Below, in pieces: positions 6,081 to 12,925 of a stretch of DNA of 18,101 nt. The notes under the pieces were generated by a model. It was not told where the DNA came from. It saw only the letters and a list, made by a program, of their open reading frames with translations, and made no database searches. Each line of letters starts with the position of its first letter. Position 1 is the first letter of the stretch. This DNA is from an uncultured Carnobacteriaceae bacterium (lineage in GTDB: Bacteria > Bacillota > Bacilli > Lactobacillales > Aerococcaceae), in assembly GCA_938039195.1 (NCBI GenBank), contig CALHVK010000058.1:1-18101 (forward strand), given 5' to 3'. The position numbers were made by a program, and so were the translations under genes.

Positions 6081-7430
6081 TTATACTGTTTTCTTTTTCA
6101 CTTCATTATACAATTCTTCCGTAATCATAGCAGCTGCCATCGGATGGTCTCCAGGATTAATCACGACATCATGAAATGCTAATTGTTCATCAAGTGTCAC
6201 AATTAACGCTTTACAATCTTCTCCATAGTGTTTACGAAGTCTCTTCCAGTCCGTATACACTTTGAGTGTCAGCTCTTTCGTTTTTCCTGGTTGCATTGCT
6301 AAATCAAAAGGAATATTGGGTTCTACGTCCGTTTGCGGGTTCTCTTCAAGAAGTTGGTCATATCCATGAAGCCTCATTGGCGCAAGCAATTTTGCTGTTT
6401 TTAAAGCTTTATAATACTCATATAAATAGATTTGGCTTAGTGTTTTTTTATCTTTCGTATTCAGTTTACCCAATTGACGTGCCAAATATAACCACTGGAT
6501 CAGATTCGGATTCGTTACAGGTATTTCTATTTCATCCATCCCTTTATACCGCGGAAAATCCACTAGTTGTTCCGCAAGAATCGTTGTTTTTTCACCACAA
6601 TATTGAATTCCACGTATTCCATCATAGATGAATAAGTCCCTTATGAAATTACGAATCCCTTCCTTATCAGGTCCATTATCAATTCGTTTGAAATCAAAAT
6701 TCTCATTTTTTCCAAACATCTCTTTAAGATTATGGATATACGAACTTGGAATCAGTTGAGCCATTGGCATTGAAACAAAAAGTGAGCCTTTCTCATCTTT
6801 TGATGCATGAGAAAACAGATAAGGTTCATCTGTTTCTACTGAATACACAACATAAACATCATCTAATAAAAATAGTTTTTCTCGAATCAGTTTATACAAT
6901 TCTCGTCTTTTATAATTTAATAGTACCTGTTTGGCTTCAAATCGTTTAGCCTCTTCAGCATGCACTCTATAATATAATTGCCAAATCTCCGAAATATCTG
7001 AAGCCGCTAATTTTTCACAATCCTCTTTAGTAAGTTTGCCCTCTTGTTCATCCACAAAAGCGACTCCAAGCGCAACAATATAAGCATTATATCGTTGAGC
7101 ATCCGGAGCATTTTCTGAATGCAACACTGTCCCTTTATAAATACCAAGCTTAGTCCCATCTTGAACGATAGCCATCACCATTGTGTCTGAAGCTTCTTGT
7201 ACCTTACCTTCACGAACTTCAAGTGATAAAACGGTTGTTTTCACAGGAGTTTCCGTTACACAACTCATGTTCGTTACCACAATTTCATCCCCTACTTTGA
7301 TGGACCCCTTCACAAAGCCCACTACCATTAAGTCTGAAGGATTATCATCTCCCTTAAAAAAATTAACAACACCAAGAGTAAAACTCGGATCCTGTTTCTT
7401 CTTTCCAAATAAAAAATCGAATAATCCCAT
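6081..7430 (-). CDS. SseB-like protein with translation-factor domain II-like barrel (paralog D)
   Basis: A 449-residue protein, fourth of a tandem family. Residues 1-12 (MGLFDFLFGKKK) form a short amphipathic, basic start that could touch the membrane. Residues about 17-105 (LMVVGFVKGSIKVGDEI ... YKGTVLHSE) resemble the beta-barrel domain II of EF-Tu-type GTPases, but there is no GTPase domain. Residues about 180-300 form a conserved middle (REKLFLLDDVYVVYS ... NGPDKEGIRNFIRDL). Residues about 307-440 (KTAKLLAPMRLHG ... VYTDWKRLRKHYGED ... DVVINPGDH) look like an SseB N-terminal-type domain (Pfam SseB). SseB proteins have no settled biochemical role; the barrel assignment is inference. The ribosome binding site is GGGAGG. 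It has its own promoter and terminator and is closest to paralog C. Confidence 0.85.
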   Translation of the reverse strand: MGLFDFLFGKKKQDPSFTLGVVNFFKGDDNPSDLMVVGFVKGSIKVGDEIVVTNMSCVTETPVKTTVLSLEVREGKVQEASDTMVMAIVQDGTKLGIYKGTVLHSENAPDAQRYNAYIVALGVAFVDEQEGKLTKEDCEKLAASDISEIWQLYYRVHAEEAKRFEAKQVLLNYKRRELYKLIREKLFLLDDVYVVYSVETDEPYLFSHASKDEKGSLFVSMPMAQLIPSSYIHNLKEMFGKNENFDFKRIDNGPDKEGIRNFIRDLFIYDGIRGIQYCGEKTTILAEQLVDFPRYKGMDEIEIPVTNPNLIQWLYLARQLGKLNTKDKKTLSQIYLYEYYKALKTAKLLAPMRLHGYDQLLEENPQTDVEPNIPFDLAMQPGKTKELTLKVYTDWKRLRKHYGEDCKALIVTLDEQLAFHDVVINPGDHPMAAAMITEELYNEVKKKTV

Positions 7431-7498
7431 TCATATTCCTCCCATTTGCTAATCGCTGATACTTCAATTATAACATAGCTCTTTTCACGAATGTAGAG
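7431..7498 (-). promoter_or_regulatory. Promoter and 5' UTR of gene D, duplicated from gene B
   Basis: An extended -10 box TGTTATAAT (7475-7467) lies 37 bp before the start codon; no good -35 box is seen. The whole stretch up to about 7498 matches 10276-10343 upstream of gene B with roughly eight mismatches by eye, including the identical GGGAGGAATATGAATG start region. Confidence 0.75.
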
Positions 7499-7520
7499 AC
7501 AATAAATATCCACCGACTAA

Positions 7521-7574
7521 TGAAGTGCACCCAAAAAGATTAGATTTTCTGTCTATCTTTTTGGGTGCACTTCA
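7521..7574. repeat. 20-bp perfect inverted repeat resembling IS3/IS150-family ends
   Basis: TGAAGTGCACCCAAAAAGAT (7521-7540) is the exact reverse complement of 7555-7574, around a 14-nt spacer. The outer TG...CA ends and the GTGCACCCAAAAAG sequence resemble terminal inverted repeats of IS3-family (IS150-group) elements brought together, as in a MITE or a deletion remnant. I see no transposase fragment and no obvious target duplication. There is no T-tract after the stem, and its inner part is A/T rich, so it is not a classical terminator, although it sits at the end of the B-C unit and may stop or stabilise that transcript. Confidence 0.6.
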
Positions 7575-7591
7575 GCTTTTCTTATAACTAT

Positions 7592-8929
7592 TTAATCTAC
7601 TTCATTAAAGAATTCTTCTGTCATCAATACAGCTATCGTGTATTCTCCAGGATTAATAACAACATCATAATCTTTTATCAATTCATCAAGCGTTACAACC
7701 AATCCTTTATACTCTTCACCAAAGTGTTTACGGAGTCTCTTCCAGTCCGTATACACTTGAACGGCCTTCTCTTTTGTTTTCCCTTGTTGTATTGCTAAAT
7801 TAAAAGGAATATTAGGTTCTGTGTCCGTTTGCGGGTTATCTTCCAGAAGTTGTTCATACCCATGAAGTCGCATTGGCGCAATAAATTTTGCGGTCTTTGT
7901 AAATCTGGCAAATATATAAAAATATGCGTTACCGATATTCTTTTGTTCTTTATCTTCTTTTCCGTCCGATTGACTTGATAGATGCAAAAACTTCATTAAA
8001 TCTGGATTCGTTACAGGGATTTCTGCTTCATCTACCCCTTCATAATTCGGAAGGTCCATTAATTCTTTTGCAAAAATAAACGTATCTTCTGTGAAATATT
8101 GAATCGATTCTACTCCATCATATATAAATAAATCTCTTAGAAAATTACGAATCCCCTCTTTTTCAGGTCCGTTTTCAATCCTTTTAAAATCAACTCTCTC
8201 ATTTTTCTTATAAAAATCTTTACGGTAATGCATGTATGAGCTTGGAATCAGATAAACCCATGATTTTGAAACAGTCATCCCCTTATTTCCATCTAATGAT
8301 GTATTTGCAAACAAATAAGGTTCGTTCGTTTTTACTGAGTATATTACATAAATGTCATCTAATAAAAATAGTTTTTCTCGAATCAGTTTAAAGAATTCTC
8401 GTCTTCTCTGATCCACCTTCATTTTTATTTCTTTTACCTTTTCAAACTCTTCTAAATGGGCCTTCCAATATAAACTCCAAATCTCCGAAATATCTGAAGC
8501 GGCTAATTTTTCACGATCCTCCTCAGTGAGTATTCCATCTTGTTGCTTTACAAAAGCGATATCCATTGCAAAACGATAAGTAAGATAAACCTGAGTATCT
8601 GTCACGTTTTCCGAATGCAACACGGTACCCTTATAAATCCCCAGTTTATTCCCATCTTTAACTTTTACCTTCACCACTTTTTCTGAGGCTTCTTTAACCT
8701 CCTCTTCATTAACATAAATGGATGTAATAACGGTTTTTACAGGCGTTTCGGACAAACAACTCATCTTTGTAACAATCATTTCATCTCCTACTTTGAGGGT
8801 TCCTTCAACAAAGCCCTCAATGATTAAGTCTGTAGCATTGTCATCAACACCGATTACATCACCTACTCCAAGAATACAGCTTGATTCTGCTTCTTCCTTC
8901 TTTTCAAATAAAAAATCAAATAATCCCAT
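7592..8929 (-). CDS. SseB-like protein with translation-factor domain II-like barrel (paralog C)
   Basis: A 445-residue protein, most similar to paralog D: both share KLGIYKGTVLHSEN, EKLAASDISEIW, IREKLFLLDD and DWKRLRKH. Order of parts: N-terminal MGLFDFLFEKKEE (1-13), barrel-like segment about 18-106 with VEGTLKVGDEM, middle region about 175-300, and SseB-like domain about 303-435 (APMRLHGYEQLLED, VYTDWKRLRKHFGEE, DVVINPGEY). It starts 20 bp after gene B with an AGGAG site and no promoter in the gap, so it is the second gene of a B-C unit. Base composition is visibly A/T-rich, like B and D, compared with A. Its function is unknown. The domain II-like reading is inference; the SseB-like C-terminus is better supported. 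Confidence 0.84.
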   Translation of the reverse strand: MGLFDFLFEKKEEAESSCILGVGDVIGVDDNATDLIIEGFVEGTLKVGDEMIVTKMSCLSETPVKTVITSIYVNEEEVKEASEKVVKVKVKDGNKLGIYKGTVLHSENVTDTQVYLTYRFAMDIAFVKQQDGILTEEDREKLAASDISEIWSLYWKAHLEEFEKVKEIKMKVDQRRREFFKLIREKLFLLDDIYVIYSVKTNEPYLFANTSLDGNKGMTVSKSWVYLIPSSYMHYRKDFYKKNERVDFKRIENGPEKEGIRNFLRDLFIYDGVESIQYFTEDTFIFAKELMDLPNYEGVDEAEIPVTNPDLMKFLHLSSQSDGKEDKEQKNIGNAYFYIFARFTKTAKFIAPMRLHGYEQLLEDNPQTDTEPNIPFNLAIQQGKTKEKAVQVYTDWKRLRKHFGEEYKGLVVTLDELIKDYDVVINPGEYTIAVLMTEEFFNEVD

Positions 8930-8949
8930 TTCACTTCTCCTACTTCTAA

Positions 8950-10275
8950 TTATTGACTATCTTCGTTTTCATTACGCGCTTCGAAATATAGTGTTCCGTT
9001 AATAAGGACAGGATGTGGAATTAATGGACCTCCCAACGGTTGGAGGAGGCCTCTCCACTCTTCCCCGTACTCTTCATTGAATCTCTTCCAATCTGTAAAA
9101 ATTGGAACAGCCTTCTTATTGTCTTTTAGCTCTTTCATTGCTACTTCATACTTCACATCTTCTGCAAAAGAAGTCTCCCCATTTTCGTTGGGTTTTGGTA
9201 ATTCTCCTTCTACTTTGATAGGTACAATAAAACGTGCTGTTTTTAAGGCTTCCGTCAAACGGTTTAAATACAAATTGGATAAGAAATCTCGGTCTCTCTT
9301 CCCTAATGTAGTAGTATCGCTAATTTGGCCTATCATTAGTAAACAACGAACCACCTCAGGATTCATTATCGGTTTATCAACCTCTCTCATTCCTTCAACA
9401 TCCGGGGATTTTATTAGTGCTTTTGCATTAATTGACGTTTCATCTGAAACAAACTGAATTCCTTCAGCTCCATTTAAGAAAATTACTTCGTTTAAGAAAT
9501 TCAGGATTCCATCTTTATCAGGCCCGTTTTCAATGCGACGGAGTACAAACTCATCTGGATATGTAAAATTCTCTTTATATGCCGCAGGAATTAAACGTAC
9601 CATTGTTTCAGCTGGTTCGAGGCTACCATCTTTATGTCTTGTCATATTTATGAACAAAGCTGGTTCTCCAGTCTTTACAGAATAAACTGCATATATTTCA
9701 TCGAGTGTTAATAATTTAGCGCGAACCTGCTCCATTAAAAGAAGGATTTTTTCAAGATAGAATGCATGTGTTCCATGTGAATGCTGTGCAGCACTATCAT
9801 CACAAAAACGAATAGATTGTCTCCATATTTCTATTAGGTCCGTAATCGAAAAACGTCTACGATCCTCATCCGTTAATACCCCACCTTGCCAGAAGAAAAA
9901 TGCATTAATAATAGCGTAAAGATAAGAAGCTCTTAAATCATCTTCGCTTACCCCTTCGGAATGCAAGACTGTACCTTTATACACGTTGTGTTTTTTACCA
10001 TCTTTAATCGTTACCACAACATTGTCGCCGGATGCCTTCTTCACTTGACCTCCATTCGCGTCTTCAAGTGCGGAAATGACAGTTTTTGCAGGTTTATCAT
10101 TATCACTTCCTAAATTTGTAATAATGACTTCATCTCCAACGTGAATCGTTCCTCTTACGAGTCCTATAACGACTAAGTCTTCTAAGTTGTTTGGATTAGG
10201 GAGTCTCTCTTCTACTCCAAAAACAACAGTTGTATTTTCTTTCTTCTTTCCAAATAAAAAGTCGAATAATCCCAT
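8950..10275 (-). CDS. SseB-like protein with translation-factor domain II-like barrel (paralog B)
   Basis: A 441-residue protein. The N-terminus MGLFDFLFGKKK is identical to that of paralog D, while the body is more divergent. The barrel-like part (about 17-107) reads VVIGLVRGTIHVGDEVIITNLG ... YKGTVLHSEG. The middle region keeps RAKLLTLDEIYAVYS and NGPDKDGILNF. The C-terminal SseB-like part (about 305-430) keeps ARFIVPIKVEGE, FTDWKRFNEEYGEEW and HPVLINGT. It has its own extended -10 promoter and overlaps nothing. It is followed after 20 bp by gene C, with which it is probably co-transcribed. The product ends in the acidic tail ARNENEDSQ. No catalytic residues can be named. Confidence 0.84.
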   Translation of the reverse strand: MGLFDFLFGKKKENTTVVFGVEERLPNPNNLEDLVVIGLVRGTIHVGDEVIITNLGSDNDKPAKTVISALEDANGGQVKKASGDNVVVTIKDGKKHNVYKGTVLHSEGVSEDDLRASYLYAIINAFFFWQGGVLTDEDRRRFSITDLIEIWRQSIRFCDDSAAQHSHGTHAFYLEKILLLMEQVRAKLLTLDEIYAVYSVKTGEPALFINMTRHKDGSLEPAETMVRLIPAAYKENFTYPDEFVLRRIENGPDKDGILNFLNEVIFLNGAEGIQFVSDETSINAKALIKSPDVEGMREVDKPIMNPEVVRCLLMIGQISDTTTLGKRDRDFLSNLYLNRLTEALKTARFIVPIKVEGELPKPNENGETSFAEDVKYEVAMKELKDNKKAVPIFTDWKRFNEEYGEEWRGLLQPLGGPLIPHPVLINGTLYFEARNENEDSQ

Positions 10276-10343
10276 TCATATTCCTCCCGTTTGCTAATCG
10301 CTGATAAATCCATTATAGCATAGCTCTTTTCGCGATTATAGAG
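10276..10343 (-). promoter_or_regulatory. Promoter and 5' UTR of the B-C unit
   Basis: Extended -10 box TGCTATAAT (10320-10312), 37 bp before the gene B start; no clear -35 box. The sequence is nearly the same as the gene D upstream region, so the two were copied together with their genes or homogenised by gene conversion. The gene A promoter also has an extended -10 with the same TATGCTATAAT core. Confidence 0.75.
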
Positions 10344-10375
10344 ACAAAAATAAGGACCCACACTGTGAGTCCTTA
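10344..10375 (-). terminator. Terminator of SseB-like gene A
   Basis: TAAGGACCCAC (10351-10361) pairs with GTGAGTCCTTA (10365-10375) around a 3-nt loop, followed on the minus strand by ATTTTTGTC. The single irregular pair is a U-G wobble in the minus-strand RNA but a C-A mismatch in plus-strand RNA, which fits use as a minus-strand terminator. The core differs at one base from the tyrS-side terminator at 200-218. Confidence 0.85.
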
Positions 10376-10379
10376 TGCA

Positions 10380-11846
10380 TTATGCGTCTTTTTTGTGGGC
10401 TTCTTTAATTTTGTTAAAGATGCTTTCTGTAATATAGGCACCCGCTTCTGGGTTTCCTGTTCCGTTGATGATGACATCATGGAGTCCTAGGTTGCCATCA
10501 AGTGGTTGCATGAGTCCTTGCCACTCTTCGCCGAATTTTTGGCGGAATCGTAGCCAGTCTGTGAAGAACATCAAGGCTTGTTCCTTATCTCTTCCTTCGA
10601 CCATCGCTAAATCAAATGTCATACCTTCTTTGAAACTTGTCACTCCGTTTTCGTTAGCTTGTGGAATTTCACCATGAGTGCGCATTGGCACGATGAAAGT
10701 AGCTTTCACTAATTCTTGTCCAAAGAAATGGAAGTACATTTCATGAAGGAATTCTTTTTCAGGAGTATCTGGTTTTCCTAATTGTCCTAGAAGCAGCATC
10801 CAGCGAACTAATCCTGGGTTTTCTACAGGAATGTCTACATCACGCATGCCTTCGTAGTTTGGAAACTCAATCAGACCTTCTGCTGCAATCGCAGTATATT
10901 CAGAAAGGATGCGAACCCCTTGCGCGCCATCTAGTAATACAACTTCTCGAATGAAGTTTCGAATGCCTTCTTTATCTTCCCCATTGTCGATATAGCGAAG
11001 TTCTAAGTCTTCCGTATCTTCATTTTGTTCTTTCAAGTTTTCTTTAAACGCCTTCGTTACCAAATGAACCATTGGCGGTGAAGTGACATAGTTATCGTCA
11101 TCGGTTTTCGTTGTGTTCGCAAATAAGTATGGCTCGCCCGTTTTCTTAGAGTAAACTGCGTAAATGCCATCTAAAAGGAATAATTTGTCGCGAACCATCA
11201 TGACAAGAGTGCGAATCTTGTTGAAGTTTTCTTCACGTGTTTCATCTGTATCTTTTTCCGCATTCGCGTTGCAATACCACAAAAGAAGTCGCCAGATTTC
11301 GGCTACGTCAGATACTGTTAAATGCGCGCGGTCCATATCCGTCAATACGCCACCTTCAACGCCGATAAAGCGTTCGCCTAACGCGTTGATGTATGCAGAA
11401 TAAAGTTGTTTTTCTGTAACACCTTCAGAGTGAAGCACTGTTCCGACATATGGGAAGAATTTTGTCGCATTCTCTACCCATAAAACGGCTTTTCTATTCG
11501 ACGCTTCCATCACACGATCTTCACCGACTTGAATTCCGTAAACCGCTGTTCGAAACGGTTCATCGTCGTCGCTCCCTAGTTTTGTAAGGATGACTTCATC
11601 CCCGACTTTGACCGTTCCGTTGACTTGTCCGGCAACGACCATATCTGGTGAGTCTTTTGAAACAGAGTATACATATTCAATCCCCACAGTGAATACACGT
11701 GGTTCTTCAGTTTCTTTTTGTTCTTCTACTTTTTTTGGAGCAGGCTCAACTGTTACTTGCTCTTCCTTTTTTTCTTCTGGTTGAACCGGTTTTTCTTCTA
11801 CTTTCGGTTCTTCTTTTTTACGAGAAAATAAATCTTTAAATCCCAT
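10380..11846 (-). CDS. SseB-like protein with translation-factor domain II-like barrel (paralog A)
   Basis: The longest paralog (488 residues), first in the array. After MGFKDLFSRKK comes a 40-residue Glu/Lys/Pro/Val-rich, probably disordered linker (about 12-50) absent from the others. The barrel-like segment (about 51-142) gives the best match to EF-Tu domain II: FTVGIEYVYSVSKD ... VVAGQVNGTVKVGDEVIL ... GTVLHSEG. The middle region (about 225-335) keeps RDKLFLLDGIYAVYS and NGEDKEGIRNFIREV. The C-terminal SseB-like part (about 340-480) keeps KATFIVPMRTHGE, FFTDWLRFRQKFGEEW and HDVIINGTG. It uses a strong AGGAGG site. G/C content looks more like the core genes than B-D, so it may be the ancestral copy (inference). 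Function is unknown. Confidence 0.86.
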   Translation of the reverse strand: MGFKDLFSRKKEEPKVEEKPVQPEEKKEEQVTVEPAPKKVEEQKETEEPRVFTVGIEYVYSVSKDSPDMVVAGQVNGTVKVGDEVILTKLGSDDDEPFRTAVYGIQVGEDRVMEASNRKAVLWVENATKFFPYVGTVLHSEGVTEKQLYSAYINALGERFIGVEGGVLTDMDRAHLTVSDVAEIWRLLLWYCNANAEKDTDETREENFNKIRTLVMMVRDKLFLLDGIYAVYSKKTGEPYLFANTTKTDDDNYVTSPPMVHLVTKAFKENLKEQNEDTEDLELRYIDNGEDKEGIRNFIREVVLLDGAQGVRILSEYTAIAAEGLIEFPNYEGMRDVDIPVENPGLVRWMLLLGQLGKPDTPEKEFLHEMYFHFFGQELVKATFIVPMRTHGEIPQANENGVTSFKEGMTFDLAMVEGRDKEQALMFFTDWLRFRQKFGEEWQGLMQPLDGNLGLHDVIINGTGNPEAGAYITESIFNKIKEAHKKDA

Positions 11847-11875
11847 GGTAAATCCTCCTGGCGGTTAGTAGTTCT

Positions 11876-11884
11876 ATTATAGCA
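11876..11884 (-). promoter_or_regulatory. Extended -10 promoter of gene A
   Basis: TGCTATAAT on the minus strand, 30 bp before the gene A start codon, within the 56-bp gap after rlmA. No good -35 box. No terminator separates rlmA from gene A, so readthrough from rlmA is possible. Confidence 0.65.
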
Positions 11885-11902
11885 TACTTTTACTGTTTGT
11901 TT

Positions 11903-12784
11903 TCACCCTTTTTTCACGATGGCTACTATATAGTGCACCGTTACTTTGGAGAGAGGATGCGAGATGCTATAGGCCTTATCTTCGGCACTGGCTCCCCAAT
12001 ATAAAGGCGTCATTTCGAGTAAATGGCGATAGGTTTCTTCGGTTAAATCCACCGTGTAGCGTACCTCTTCAAACATGACTTGCGGGCATTCAGACTGCAC
12101 GCGTTCTAAAATGTCCGCATTCGAATACGTTTGTTTTTCTGGATTCGAACGGTAGAGCTGCTGGCGTAACTCCGCTAAATAATCGTTGCCAGGAATGACT
12201 TTAATAAGCGTCCCTCCTGGAGCCAATACGCGCATAAATTCTTGGTAGTTCGACGGCGTTAAAATATTTAAAAGCGTCCCACAAGATTCATCCGCAAATG
12301 GCAAGTTCGCCAAGTCTCCTAAGAAGAATAGCGCTTGGTTTCCAAAATGAATCGACGCTTGATGAATGCCTTCTTTGGCGATATCCATTCCGCATAAAGG
12401 GGCCTTCACGCGCTTAGAGAACCACGCTAAATGACTGCCTTCCCCACATCCGATATCGACAATAAACTTCTCTTTCTCTCCCGAAAGATGCGGTAAGATG
12501 GCCTCTAATAAAGGCTCAAAGAACCCACTCTGCGCAAGTTCATAGCGATGATGGAAAAGAGGCGCGTCATAATCCGTATTCGCATTTTGCTTCATCAGAT
12601 GCAAAGTGCCTTTTTTCGAAATATTAAATCGGTGCCCCTTCCCGCAGACGACACTATGATGTTCGGCAGAAACCATCGCATCATGGCAATACGGGCAACG
12701 AAAGGCATGTAAGTGTTGGTTGATGAATTGCTCGGCCCAATCGATTTTCTTAATGGCCGCATTTGGTACTTCCTGTTTTGTCAT
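11903..12784 (-). CDS. rlmA: 23S rRNA (guanine-N1)-methyltransferase, RlmA family
   Basis: S-adenosylmethionine-dependent methyltransferase; Gram-positive RlmA(II)/TlrB members modify G748 in helix 35 of 23S rRNA, near the macrolide-exit tunnel. Features: an N-terminal zinc knuckle FRCPYC ... VVCGKGHRFNISKKG (Cys 30, 33, 47 and His 51), which is diagnostic for this family, then the Rossmann cofactor motif IVDIGCGEGSH (about 108-118) and NILTPSNYQEFMRVLAPGGTLIKV. I chose ATG 12784 (293 residues) over an in-frame GTG at 12793 because GAGAAAGAG lies 8 nt before the ATG but touches the GTG. The gene is divergent from the GTPase gene. Whether it modifies G745 or G748 cannot be told here. Confidence 0.88.
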   Translation of the reverse strand: MTKQEVPNAAIKKIDWAEQFINQHLHAFRCPYCHDAMVSAEHHSVVCGKGHRFNISKKGTLHLMKQNANTDYDAPLFHHRYELAQSGFFEPLLEAILPHLSGEKEKFIVDIGCGEGSHLAWFSKRVKAPLCGMDIAKEGIHQASIHFGNQALFFLGDLANLPFADESCGTLLNILTPSNYQEFMRVLAPGGTLIKVIPGNDYLAELRQQLYRSNPEKQTYSNADILERVQSECPQVMFEEVRYTVDLTEETYRHLLEMTPLYWGASAEDKAYSISHPLSKVTVHYIVAIVKKG

Positions 12785-12815
12785 TCGATACACTCTTTCT
12801 CGTTTTCTCTGTTTC

Positions 12816-12824
12816 AGTATAGCA
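12816..12824 (-). promoter_or_regulatory. Extended -10 promoter of rlmA
   Basis: TGCTATACT on the minus strand about 31 bp before the rlmA start, with no clear -35 box. It lies back to back with the promoter of the divergent GTPase gene. Confidence 0.6.
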
Positions 12825-12855
12825 CATTCATAACCAAATGCTGGAACAGTCTATT

Positions 12856-12883
12856 TTGAGAATTTTTAAGAGAGTGCTACAAT
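12856..12883 (+). promoter_or_regulatory. Promoter of the COG0523 GTPase gene
   Basis: TTGAGA (12856-12861), 16 bp, then TACAAT (12878-12883) with an extending TGC just before it. I looked for a Zur- or AdcR-type palindrome around it and found none that is convincing. Confidence 0.65.
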
Positions 12884-12925
12884 GAATTTACTTGAAGAAA
12901 ATGGAAAAGGTGAAGGAGAAGAATT

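Noticed and set aside
7521..7574. Standard intrinsic terminator for gene C
   Set aside because: The 20-bp stem has no T-tract after it and an A/T-rich inner part, so it is listed as an inverted repeat, although it may still affect transcript ends.
12794..12925. Zur or AdcR operator in the divergent rlmA-GTPase promoter region
   Set aside because: No convincing palindrome of the expected type was found by eye.
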